Shown: piece by piece, positions 1 through 6,464 of the stretch | How positions within the stretch are numbered: position 1 is the stretch's first letter | Layout: the number at the start of each line of letters is the position of its first letter | Notes under the pieces: generated by a model | What the model saw: the letters and a program-made list of their open reading frames with translations, nothing else | What the model was told of the DNA's origin: nothing | Database searches by the model: none | DNA from: a bacterium | GTDB lineage: Bacteria; Elusimicrobiota; Elusimicrobia; UBA1565; UBA9628 | DNA: 9,042 bases | Assembly: GCA_021790955.1 (NCBI GenBank) | Contig: JAJYFI010000038.1 | Coordinates: 1-9,042, forward strand | Reading direction: 5' to 3' | Translations under genes and position numbers: made by a program

Positions 1-143
1 GAATTCAACCTCCATCTCCATTGTTCTTATAACTCGTCGCTAGCGTCTCTAGTTTATTCTATGGAATCCGGATCGTCGGCGCCTGAGTCTTGAGGGCAGA
101 CTTTGGGGGGCCGAAAGTCCTACCAGCATAAGTTTGCCAACTT

Positions 144-171
144 GGGAACAAATCAGGGGTCTCGACCGTTA
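144..171 (+). promoter_or_regulatory. ECF-type sigma promoter upstream of the small membrane-protein gene
   Basis: Seen: GGGAACAAA at 144-152, GGTCTC at 158-163 and CGTTA at 167-171. The core is GGAAC (145-149), a 17-nt spacer, then CGTT (167-170), the classic -35/-10 form recognised by ECF sigma factors. The same three blocks with the same spacing occur on the minus strand at 5515-5488, at the head of the ECF sigma gene; 21 of 28 positions agree. Transcription would start near 177-180, leaving a leader of about 42 nt before the ATG at 221. That the sigma factor encoded here uses this site is inference. Confidence 0.72.
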
Positions 172-207
172 TATCTATGAGACGTCGGCATTGATTTAAA
201 ATGAAAC

Positions 208-214
208 AGGAGGT
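208..214 (+). promoter_or_regulatory. Strong Shine-Dalgarno site of the 81-aa protein gene
   Basis: AGGAGGT lies 6 nt before the ATG at 221. It is the best ribosome binding site in the window and fixes the start of the small gene. Confidence 0.85.
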
Positions 215-220
215 ATTCTG

Positions 221-466
221 ATGGCGGTCATCAATGTTCCCAAAGCTCTTAGGGAGCGGTTGACGGAGGAGGGAACCGAGGCTTTGGTCCGGATATTGGA
301 CAAGATGGAAGAGCACGGCCAAAAAGCGGTTTTGGAGATCGTCGAGGGGCGATTCGAGAGACGGTTGGCAGAGGCCAAGGCCGATCTTATCAAGTGGATG
401 TTTCTGTTCTGGGTGGGCCAAATTGGAGTCCAAATCGGCGTTTTATTTGCTTTTTTCCGCCGCTAG
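221..466 (+). CDS. Small coiled-coil protein with C-terminal membrane helix (LA_3696/DUF1640-like)
   Basis: 81 residues. The N-terminus (MAVINVPKALRERLTEEGTE) and the C-terminal hydrophobic helix with Phe-Phe-Arg-Arg end (about 58-81) match the pattern I know from small bacterial proteins annotated as LA_3696 family or coiled-coil DUF1640-like. These have an amphipathic N-terminal segment, a charged coiled coil and one C-terminal transmembrane helix. Their function is unknown to me. Here the coiled coil (about 30-57) is short; relatives I recall carry a longer run of heptads. The start is set by a strong AGGAGGT. An ECF-like promoter matching that of the sigma gene lies upstream, so the gene is a candidate target of that sigma factor. 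Its base composition is clearly less GC-rich than that of the genes that follow. The ABC exporter starts 46 nt downstream and may be co-transcribed. Confidence 0.85.
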   Translation: MAVINVPKALRERLTEEGTEALVRILDKMEEHGQKAVLEIVEGRFERRLAEAKADLIKWMFLFWVGQIGVQIGVLFAFFRR

Positions 467-512
467 CATCGCCCGAAGGCCTTACTGGGCAAAATGTTAA
501 ACTGAAGCCCGG

Positions 513-2282
513 ATGAGAAATCTCCGGCGCCTCGCGGCCTATGCCGCGCCCTGGAAGAAGCGCTTCTTTATCGCCGCCGTCTTCATGGCCGTCGTCGCGG
601 CCTTGAACGGCGCCACGGTCTGGCTCTTGAAGCCCACGGTCGACCGCGTTTTTCTCAACAAGGACATGCAGACGCTCAAGCTGCTGTTGCTGCTCATCCC
701 GGGAGTCTTCCTCCTCAAGCTCGTCTCGACTTACACGCAAAACTATTTCATGCGCTACGTCGCCCAGCGCTCGATCCAGACGATCCGCGAGGAGCTTTTT
801 CGGCATCTTCACCGGCTCTCCGTCAATTATTCCTGGAAGTCGAAATCGGGGGACATCATCTCCCGCATCACCAACGACCTCGGCCGCCTCGAATCCGGAC
901 TTCAGGACCTGCCCCTTTATCTCATTCGCGACGGACTCACGGTGGTCGCCCTTGTCGGCGTCATGATCTGGATCAACTGGCGCTTCGCGCTTGCAGCGCT
1001 TGTCGCGGTCCCAATGATCGTCACCGTCCTCGTGGTGCTCGGACGCAAGCTTCGGGCATCGAGCCGGCGCGCCCAGTCCCTCACAGGGGAGATCGCCCAC
1101 CGCTTCCAGGAGAGCCTCCACGGTATGCTCGTCGTCAAGGCCTTCAACTACGAAGAGTTCGCGATCCAGAAGTTCCTCAAGGACAACGATTCCCTCTTCC
1201 AGCAGATGATGCGCTACCAGCGTGCCAACGCCCTGGGAGGGCCCTTGATGGAGTTTCTGGGGAGCCTTGTCATCACGGGGCTCGTCTACGTCGGGGGTTC
1301 CAGGATCATTTCGGGAGCGATGACTCCCGGGGCCTTCTCGACTTTCCTCGCAAGCTTCTTCGCCGCTTACCAGCCGGTCAAGAATATCGCGAACATGAAC
1401 GCGAACTACCAGATGTCCATGGCCGCGGCCGAGCGCATTTTCGCGGTCCTAGACGAGAAGCCCGCGATCGTCGAGAAGCCCGACGCTTTGCAGCTCGACC
1501 ACCGCGCCGTCGGGGTTTCCTTCGAGAACGTCTTTTATCGCTATCCCGGCAAGGATCGCTGGGCGCTCGAAGGCTTGAGCTTCGAGATCGCCCCGGGGGA
1601 AACCGTCGCCATCGCGGGATCGAGCGGCTCGGGGAAGACGACGCTCATCCAGATGCTTTTAAGGCTTTTCGACCCGCTCGACGGCCGGGTGCTCGTCGAC
1701 GGCAAGGACGTCCGGGATTACTCCCTCTACTCCCTGCGCCAGGCGATCGGGCTCGTCAACCAGGAGACGATCCTCTTCAACGGCACGGTGCTGGAGAATA
1801 TCCTGGTCGGCAATCCCCACGCCTCCCGCGCGGAGGCCGAACGCGCGCTCGAACTTGCGGACGCGAAAATTTTCGTCTCGGAGCTTCCCTACGGCCTCGA
1901 CACGGCGCTTGGCGAGCGCGGCCAAGGTTTATCCGGGGGCCAGCGCCAGCGGCTGGCGCTGGCCCGGGCCTTGGTGAAGAACCCGCCGATCTTGGTTCTC
2001 GACGAGGCGACCGCGCATTTGGACAGCGAGAGCGAGAGGAGCGTGCAGGCGGCGCTTGAGCGCGTGCTGCCGGGGAGGTCCGCGATCGTGGTCGCCCACA
2101 GGCTTTCCACGCTTCAGAGCGCCAGCCGCATCATCGTCCTGAGGCACGGGCAGGTCGCGGAGACCGGGAGCCACGCGGAGCTTCTCGCCCGCGGCGGCGT
2201 TTACGCGACCCTCTACAGGCTTCAGCAGCTCGAGCCGGAGGAAGAGGCTCCCGCCGAGGGCGCAGCCGCGGCCGCGGCCTAA
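513..2282 (+). CDS. MsbA-like ABC exporter (fused permease and ATPase)
   Basis: 589 residues, a complete half-transporter that should act as a homodimer in the inner membrane. Residues 1-310 form the six-helix exporter domain, with the usual RITNDLGRLESGL segment after helix 2 and QESLHGMLVVKAF before helix 4. The ATPase domain follows: Walker A GSSGSGKT 369-376, a Q-loop in GLVNQET, signature LSGGQ 473-477, Walker B ILVLDE 493-498 and the switch His in VAHRLST. All catalytic motifs are intact. By family resemblance the substrate could be lipid A or another lipid (MsbA), but substrate cannot be read from sequence alone. An acidic then all-Ala tail (last about 18 residues) is unusual and probably disordered. 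The ATG at 513 has only a poor ribosome site. The gene follows the small membrane protein by 46 nt, and its TAA overlaps the stop of the convergent nuclease gene. Confidence 0.95.
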   Translation: MRNLRRLAAYAAPWKKRFFIAAVFMAVVAALNGATVWLLKPTVDRVFLNKDMQTLKLLLLLIPGVFLLKLVSTYTQNYFMRYVAQRSIQTIREELFRHLHRLSVNYSWKSKSGDIISRITNDLGRLESGLQDLPLYLIRDGLTVVALVGVMIWINWRFALAALVAVPMIVTVLVVLGRKLRASSRRAQSLTGEIAHRFQESLHGMLVVKAFNYEEFAIQKFLKDNDSLFQQMMRYQRANALGGPLMEFLGSLVITGLVYVGGSRIISGAMTPGAFSTFLASFFAAYQPVKNIANMNANYQMSMAAAERIFAVLDEKPAIVEKPDALQLDHRAVGVSFENVFYRYPGKDRWALEGLSFEIAPGETVAIAGSSGSGKTTLIQMLLRLFDPLDGRVLVDGKDVRDYSLYSLRQAIGLVNQETILFNGTVLENILVGNPHASRAEAERALELADAKIFVSELPYGLDTALGERGQGLSGGQRQRLALARALVKNPPILVLDEATAHLDSESERSVQAALERVLPGRSAIVVAHRLSTLQSASRIIVLRHGQVAETGSHAELLARGGVYATLYRLQQLEPEEEAPAEGAAAAAA

Positions 2283-3439
2283 GACAGTTCCTCGAGCTTG
2301 AGCTCGACCGACTCGGTCCTCTCCGAGAGCTCGGAGAGGCGCGCGCGCAGGTCGGGGGGGAAGGCGGGATCGCTCAGGAAGGCCTCGATCTTGGGCTGGG
2401 AGGGGGCGAGCGTCTTCTCGTAGAGCCCGGTCGAACGCAAAAGGTCCAGGACGCGCTTTTTATCCGGGAAGGACCATCGGCTCTTGCTTTCCTTGACCGC
2501 CTGGTAGCGAGAACCGAAGGCGCGCGCGTAGCCCTTTTTTTGGAAGATCGCGAGCACGTGGGCCTTGAGCCGCTCGACCTCATCAAGGAGGGAGCCCAGC
2601 TTGTCGATCGTCGCGGCGAGCTCCGCATCGGTGTCCTCGGCGAGCGCGGCCGAGGGGGCGGGGGGCGGAGCGGGCGCGGGGCGCGCGAAGGACTTCAGGG
2701 CCTCGGTCCTAAAGACAGGACAGAGAGAGCGGTAGTCGCAGAAGCGGCATTTGGTTTCCTGAGGAGAAGGAGCGAAGTCACCCTTGGTGATCCCCTCCGC
2801 CGCGAGGACGACGCGCTTTTTGACGCCGTCGATGCGCTCCTGCGGGCGCCGGGGAAGGGTATGCTCGGTGAGGCTCGGAAGGTGGTAGAAGGAAAGCCGC
2901 GCGACCTCGGCCCCTAGAAGGCTTTCGCAGGCCGCCTGGTACATGGCGAGCTGGGTGTCCTCGGCGACGCGGGCCGCGTCCAGGGCCTTGCCGGTTTTGT
3001 AGTCGACGATCGATAGCCGGCCGTCCGCCAGCCTGTCGATGCGGTCGACCTTCCCCGTCACGGGGACGCCTTCCAAGGCCGTGTTGAAATGGTATTCGAC
3101 GAAGAGGGGGATGTGGAAGTCGGGGACGTGCTTGCGGTAGAAGAGGGTGATGAGGTCTTTTCCCTCCTGGAAATATTGGGCCTCGGTCTCCTCGTCCTTG
3201 TAGCCGCGGCTGACCCAGCGCTCTTTATAGTGGGCGAGCACGGCGTCCAGGGTCGGGGCCGGCGGCGCCTTGACCCCGTAGAAAAACTCAAGCGCCGTGT
3301 GGACGCTCTGGCCGAAGGAAAAGTAATGCTTCGGCTTCTCGGGGATTCGGTCGATGTAGCGGAATTTGTACTTCTGCGGGCACTCCTCGTAAAGGGTGAT
3401 GGAGGAGTAAGACAGCGGCCTCGGCAAGCCCGCGAGCAT
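2279..3439 (-). CDS. PD-(D/E)XK nuclease with AddB/Cas4-type Fe-S cluster motif
   Basis: 386 residues. Residues 9-250 form a RecB-family nuclease (PDDEXK_1 type): His47 (QSVHTALE), Asp132 (GKVDRID), Asp146-Tyr-Lys148 (IVDYKTGK) and QLAMY 163-167 give the complete catalytic set. Cys20 with Cys231, Cys234 and Cys240 (C...CxxCx5C) is the four-cysteine 4Fe-4S pattern of AddB and Cas4 nucleases. A Pro/Ala-rich linker (253-267), a probable coiled coil (about 270-300) and a C-terminal region of about 85 residues that I do not recognise follow. No helicase motifs are present, so it acts alone or with a partner made elsewhere. Expected role: exonuclease or DNA-end processing in repair or recombination. 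It is last in the sigma operon, 16 nt after the lipoprotein gene, and has no clear ribosome site. TTG at 3427 is a possible alternative start. Confidence 0.92.
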   Translation of the reverse strand: MLAGLPRPLSYSSITLYEECPQKYKFRYIDRIPEKPKHYFSFGQSVHTALEFFYGVKAPPAPTLDAVLAHYKERWVSRGYKDEETEAQYFQEGKDLITLFYRKHVPDFHIPLFVEYHFNTALEGVPVTGKVDRIDRLADGRLSIVDYKTGKALDAARVAEDTQLAMYQAACESLLGAEVARLSFYHLPSLTEHTLPRRPQERIDGVKKRVVLAAEGITKGDFAPSPQETKCRFCDYRSLCPVFRTEALKSFARPAPAPPPAPSAALAEDTDAELAATIDKLGSLLDEVERLKAHVLAIFQKKGYARAFGSRYQAVKESKSRWSFPDKKRVLDLLRSTGLYEKTLAPSQPKIEAFLSDPAFPPDLRARLSELSERTESVELKLEELS

Positions 3440-3455
3440 GGGCTATTTTACCATG

Positions 3456-4280
3456 CTAGGAACGGCCGAGCTGCAGGAGCTCCGTATGCGGCGTTTCAAA
3501 ATTCTTGCCGCCGATTGTCGTCTTGACGAGCCCCGTGAAGGGCGCGTAATAGCGGAACTCCCAGGAACCGGGGTACCGAAGGTCCGAGACGCGAACCTTG
3601 AGGCAGCCGCGGAAGGCCCCGCCATGGGTGGAGACAAAAGCCGCCGTGGAGACCAGGAGGTAGCTCATGCGGCGGCGGCCCTCCGGATCCTCCCAGGACA
3701 TGCCGCTGGTGAAGGGGTAGCGCAGGAGGGCGTGGCGCCGCCCGCCCAGCCGCTCGAGAAGCCACCAATCCGTTTTTTCGTAGCCGACCTCGTCGTCGCG
3801 CACAAGCTTGCGGCCGGCATAGAGCCTGCCGCGCAAGACGGCCTCGCGGCCGCCGGAAGCCTTCTCGACGGAGACGATGAGCCGCATGTTCCGACCAAGG
3901 CTCTGACTGTCGCCGTAGGTCCAGGTGAGGCCCTTCTCGAGGGGGAAGAAATCGGGGCAGCTCATGAGTCCGGCCCGCGCGTCCGCGGCGCACCCCTTGA
4001 GCTTCGGGAAGTCCCTGGCGGCCGAGGCGAAATCCGCGAGGGCGGAGGCGCAGTCCTTGAGGCGCTGGGTTTCGATGCGTCCCGCGCGCACGTGGGCCTG
4101 GCAGGCAAGGGGGTCGCGGGGGCTTTCCCGGAAGATGCCTCGGTAGGCTTTCAGGGCCTTGAGCCATTCCCCATGCTCCTCAAAACGCAAGGCCTTCTTG
4201 TAGGAGTAGGAGGGGGAGGAGCAGCCGAGCGCAAGGAGCAAGGCGAAAGCCTCCCGTCCGAACCCTCCCCGCAGGCTCAC
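3456..4280 (-). CDS. Putative lipoprotein with TPR-like N-terminal half
   Basis: 274 residues. A short signal (REAFALLLALGC) ends in Cys20, a plausible though not perfect lipobox, so the mature protein is probably anchored to a membrane on the outside of the cytoplasm. Residues 25-90 are alpha-helical with a TPR-like pattern (ALRFEEHGEWLKALKAYRGI and ALADFASAARDFPKL). The rest looks beta-rich and opens with FFPLEKGLTWTYGDS, a type of opening seen in many uncharacterised secreted and lipoproteins. No enzymatic motif is visible. The GTG start is chosen because GTGA overlaps the stop of the RadC-like gene and AGAAGGGG lies about 8 nt upstream. Within the operon it could be an envelope-stress sensor or scaffold, but the function is unknown. 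Confidence 0.82.
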   Translation of the reverse strand: MSLRGGFGREAFALLLALGCSSPSYSYKKALRFEEHGEWLKALKAYRGIFRESPRDPLACQAHVRAGRIETQRLKDCASALADFASAARDFPKLKGCAADARAGLMSCPDFFPLEKGLTWTYGDSQSLGRNMRLIVSVEKASGGREAVLRGRLYAGRKLVRDDEVGYEKTDWWLLERLGGRRHALLRYPFTSGMSWEDPEGRRRMSYLLVSTAAFVSTHGGAFRGCLKVRVSDLRYPGSWEFRYYAPFTGLVKTTIGGKNFETPHTELLQLGRS

Positions 4281-4672
4281 GGCAGAAGCCCCTTCTCGCG
4301 AAAGCTGAAAAAGCCGGAGTCCGAAACGATGAGGTGGTCCTCGATCGGGATGCCCAGAAGGCGGCCCGCCTCTTTAAGACGCTCCGTCGTGCGCACGTCC
4401 TCCTGCGACGGCGTCGCATCCCCGGAGGGGTGGTTGTGGAGCACGATCACGGAGCAGGCGCCGTGGACGATCGCGGGATAGAAGACCTCCCGGGGATGGA
4501 CCAAGCTCTGCGTGAGCGTCCCGATCGAAACCGTCTCCTGGTGGAGGAGCCCGCCCCTCGCGTTGAGATAAAAGGCGAGGAAATGCTCCTTGCGCGCCCG
4601 GCGCAAACCGGGCGGGACCCGCGCCACCACTCCTGAGGGGCTGGAGAGAATCGGTGCCTCGCGGGGGCTCAT
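4277..4672 (-). CDS. RadC-like JAB/MPN domain protein (no HhH domain)
   Basis: 131 residues, covering only the JAB/MPN metalloprotease-fold domain of the RadC family. The JAMM-type metal motif is intact: Glu46 (HQET), then HNHPSGD at 79-85 with PSQED after it, and the family-typical IEDHLIVSD near 110-118. Full-length RadC (UPF0758) proteins are about 220-230 residues with an N-terminal helix-hairpin-helix region; that region is absent. The ATG at 4672 forms ATGA with the stop of the anti-sigma gene, with GGGAGG about 12 nt upstream. The frame stays open further upstream to 4828, but that extension lies inside the anti-sigma gene and is Pro/Arg-rich with no family match. The biochemical role of RadC is unsettled; related domains are common beside mobile and anti-phage genes. 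The stop overlaps the GTG of the lipoprotein gene. Confidence 0.9.
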   Translation of the reverse strand: MSPREAPILSSPSGVVARVPPGLRRARKEHFLAFYLNARGGLLHQETVSIGTLTQSLVHPREVFYPAIVHGACSVIVLHNHPSGDATPSQEDVRTTERLKEAGRLLGIPIEDHLIVSDSGFFSFREKGLLP

Positions 4673-4944
4673 CGGCCGGAGCGCCTCCCTCGGCGGCCGG
4701 CCGGACGGGAAGCTTTCGTTCCCGCAAGCCGCCGCAGCGATTCCTTGAGGCCCTTCGGGGCCTTGGCGGAAGGCATCCGCCTGATCTGGGCGCCCAGGGA
4801 CTTGAACTCGGCGAGGAGCGCTCGGCAAGCCGCACAGGAGCGCAGATGCGCCTCCTGCGCGCGGCGCTCCGCGCGCGCGATCTCCCCGTCGGCGTAGGCC
4901 GAGAGGCGTTCCGGGTCACACCCGGGCGTGCCGTTTTTTTTCAA
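4669..4944 (-). CDS. Zinc-finger anti-sigma factor (zf-HC2 type), soluble
   Basis: 91 residues. Cys9, His33, Cys37 and Cys40 form the H-x3-C-x2-C zinc-binding anti-sigma signature (CDPERLSAYADGE then HLRSCAAC) that clamps ECF sigma factors. A short helix (about 41-75) and a very basic tail follow. There is no transmembrane segment, unlike many of its class, so it should act in the cytoplasm and could respond to redox or zinc as soluble ZAS proteins do; that is inference. The frame opens after a TGA and offers only TTG at 4944 as a start. This TTG lies inside the sigma gene and directly before eight A residues. It overlaps the sigma gene by 29 nt, and its TGA overlaps the next ATG. Confidence 0.88.
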   Translation of the reverse strand: MKKNGTPGCDPERLSAYADGEIARAERRAQEAHLRSCAACRALLAEFKSLGAQIRRMPSAKAPKGLKESLRRLAGTKASRPAGRRGRRSGR

Positions 4945-5458
4945 GGATCGCCTTTTTCAGCGAGATCCTGGCCCGATAGAGCCGGGAACGCACCGTTCCC
5001 AAGGGGCAGCCGAGAACCTCCGAGATTTGACGGTATTTCAGCCCTTCCGACTCGCACAAAACGAGTATAGCCTTCTCCGCCGGAGGCAGGCAATCGAGGG
5101 CCTTTTGGAGCTGTTCTTCCTCCTCGCGCCTTTCCAGCGCGCGCAGCAAGTCCTCCGAGCCGTCCGGGATCACCTCGAGAAAGTTGCGGCTCTCCCCATT
5201 CTCGCCGACCGTCCCGCCGTTGGTGAGTGGAAAGACGAACTTTCTCTCCCAGCGCCGGCGCTGGTCGATGTAGACATTTTTCAGCACGGTGACGAACCAC
5301 GCTTCGATCGGGCGGCCGGACGGAGCCCTTTTCCAGCTCTTGAGGAGCTTGAAGAACGCCTCTTGCACGATCTCCCGGGCCTCGTCGGCGTTGCCGCAAA
5401 GCTTGAGGGCGACGGAGTAGGCGCGGTCGGCGTATTCTTCGATGAAGCGTTCCACCAC
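4916..5458 (-). CDS. ECF-family (sigma-70 group 4) RNA polymerase sigma factor
   Basis: About 180 residues from GTG 5458. Region 2 is FIEEYADRAYSVALKLCGNA through AREIVQEAFFKLLKSW and IEAWFVTVLKNVYIDQRRR. A linker follows, then region 4 (LDCLPPAEKAILVLCESEGL, YRQISEVLGCPLGTVRSRLY) with its helix-turn-helix. Both core- and promoter-binding regions are complete. Start: an ATG at 5506 gives 196 residues, and the frame is open back to 5608. However, an ECF promoter motif occupies 5515-5488 and would start transcription near 5482, so GTG 5458 or 5455 is preferred, with AGAGGA at 5479-5474 as a distant ribosome site. It is first in a five-gene operon and overlaps its cognate anti-sigma gene. Autoregulation is the likely control. 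Confidence 0.9.
   Translation of the reverse strand: MVERFIEEYADRAYSVALKLCGNADEAREIVQEAFFKLLKSWKRAPSGRPIEAWFVTVLKNVYIDQRRRWERKFVFPLTNGGTVGENGESRNFLEVIPDGSEDLLRALERREEEEQLQKALDCLPPAEKAILVLCESEGLKYRQISEVLGCPLGTVRSRLYRARISLKKAILEKKRHARV
4934..4941 (-). other. A8 run at the sigma/anti-sigma junction
   Basis: On the minus strand the TTG start of the anti-sigma gene is followed at once by eight A residues, still inside the sigma reading frame. The anti-sigma frame is +1 to the sigma frame. Loss of one A by polymerase slippage, or a +1 ribosomal shift, would join the two products. The run itself is certain; any slippage is untested. Confidence 0.35.
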
Positions 5459-5487
5459 GGTTTTAGTCCATCGTCCTCTGCTCTTAT

Positions 5488-5515
5488 TAACGTTTGAGAC
5501 CGTCATTTTGTTCCC
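5488..5515 (-). promoter_or_regulatory. ECF-type promoter of the sigma operon (probable autoregulation)
   Basis: Read on the minus strand: GGGAACAAA (5515-5507), GGTCTC (5501-5496) and CGTTA (5492-5488), that is GGAAC, 17 nt, CGTT. It matches the motif at 144-171 on the plus strand block for block. ECF sigma genes are commonly autoregulated through such a site. It overlaps the ATG at 5506, so that ATG would not be in the transcript. Other promoters for basal expression may exist in 5507-5591. Confidence 0.7.
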
Positions 5516-5591
5516 GGATTTCTTCCGCTTAACAATTCCGTAACGGCGCCGCAATCGTCTCGTAACAGAGGAGGCCCATACTTGTTTCGTC

Positions 5592-6464
5592 ATGAGCTTG
5601 AAGGCCACGTCCGCCGGAACGGAATCCGCTCAAGAGGCGTCCGGGTCCTCCCGCCGCATCCAGGATCTCCCGCCTTCCTACCTCACCCACGAGCTGCGCG
5701 CTCCGATCACGGCGGTCCGCCTGGGCCTTGAGATGCTCCGGGACAGCCTGGGCTCCCGGCTGACGCATCAGGAGGATGGGCTTCTCTCCATCGCGATCAA
5801 GAACAGCTCCAGGATGGAGGGGCTCATCGACGACATCCTCGACTGGGCCAAGATCTCGGCCGGGAAAATGGACGTGCGCCTCTCGTCCGTCGCTGCCGGG
5901 GAGATCGTCCGAGAGGCGGCCGAAGGGCTTCAGGCCTTGGCGATCGCGAAGGGGATCCGCCTCACGCGGGAGGAGCCCGAGGCCCTGGGTCCCATCATGG
6001 CGGAGCCCAAACGGCTGCAACAGGTCCTCGTCAATCTCATCACGAATGCCGTCAAGTTCACGCCGCCCCGAGGGCGCGTCGTCGTCTCGATCAAGGCGGG
6101 GCGCGGCGAGCATGAGGGCACGGCCGTCTTTCGCGTGAAGGATTCCGGGCCGGGCATGTCCGCCGACGAGCTGGAAAAGGTCTTCCGGCCTTTTGTCCAG
6201 GCGAAGGCCGGCGCGGCCTCGGTGGGAATGAAGGGGAGCGGCTTGGGGCTGGCCCTTTCCAAGCTCCTCGTCGAGCTCCACGGCGGGAGGATTTGGGCCG
6301 AGAGCTGGCCCGGCTGCGGCTGCGAATTTTACTTCACCGTCCCGCTCGCCTCCGCGACGGATCGCGCGACCCGTCCCGTCTATCCGGAGCTCGTCGAGTA
6401 CCACGGGCTCCTGCTCTCCTTGTCCCGCCGTCTTAACGCCTTCCTCGCCCTCCTCGGCTTGTAG
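5592..6464 (+). CDS. Soluble sensor-less histidine kinase (HisKA + HATPase)
   Basis: 290 residues. A 25-residue Ser/Ala-rich start leads directly into the H box YLTHELRAPIT, with His33 as the phospho-acceptor. The ATPase domain follows: N box Asn148-Asn152 (VNLITNAVKF), G1 box DSGPGM 184-189, F box FRPF 198-201 and G2 box GSGLGL 215-220, all intact. About 38 extra residues follow the ATPase fold. There is no transmembrane segment, PAS, GAF or HAMP domain, and no response regulator gene in the window. It presumably takes its signal from a partner protein or lacks independent sensing. The first residues overlap a possible upstream extension of the sigma frame. GAGGAGG at 5568-5574 is 17 nt from the ATG, unusually far. 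No alternative start codon lies between them in frame. Confidence 0.92.
   Translation: MSLKATSAGTESAQEASGSSRRIQDLPPSYLTHELRAPITAVRLGLEMLRDSLGSRLTHQEDGLLSIAIKNSSRMEGLIDDILDWAKISAGKMDVRLSSVAAGEIVREAAEGLQALAIAKGIRLTREEPEALGPIMAEPKRLQQVLVNLITNAVKFTPPRGRVVVSIKAGRGEHEGTAVFRVKDSGPGMSADELEKVFRPFVQAKAGAASVGMKGSGLGLALSKLLVELHGGRIWAESWPGCGCEFYFTVPLASATDRATRPVYPELVEYHGLLLSLSRRLNAFLALLGL

Noticed and set aside
1..6. Window begins exactly with an EcoRI site (GAATTC), suggesting a cloned fragment end
   Set aside because: Six bases are not evidence, and the right end has no such site.
84..130. GC-rich leader with GGGGGGCCGAAAGTCC resembling a riboswitch core
   Set aside because: I could not fit it to a known riboswitch consensus; it also lies upstream of the inferred transcript start.
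59..433. Minus-strand 124-codon frame over the small-protein gene
   Set aside because: The opposite frame has a strong ribosome site and a family match; this one has neither.
467..512. GCCC...GGGC around AAGGCCTT as a terminator between the small gene and the exporter
   Set aside because: The outer stem is only 4 bp and no T run follows.
3445..3450. TAAAAT on the minus strand just before the nuclease ATG, like a -10 box of a leaderless transcript
   Set aside because: No -35-like hexamer lies 16-18 nt upstream, and operon read-through explains expression.
3438..4481. Plus-strand open frame (347 codons) opposite the lipoprotein and RadC-like genes
   Set aside because: No recognisable domain, while the minus strand has coupled genes with motifs.
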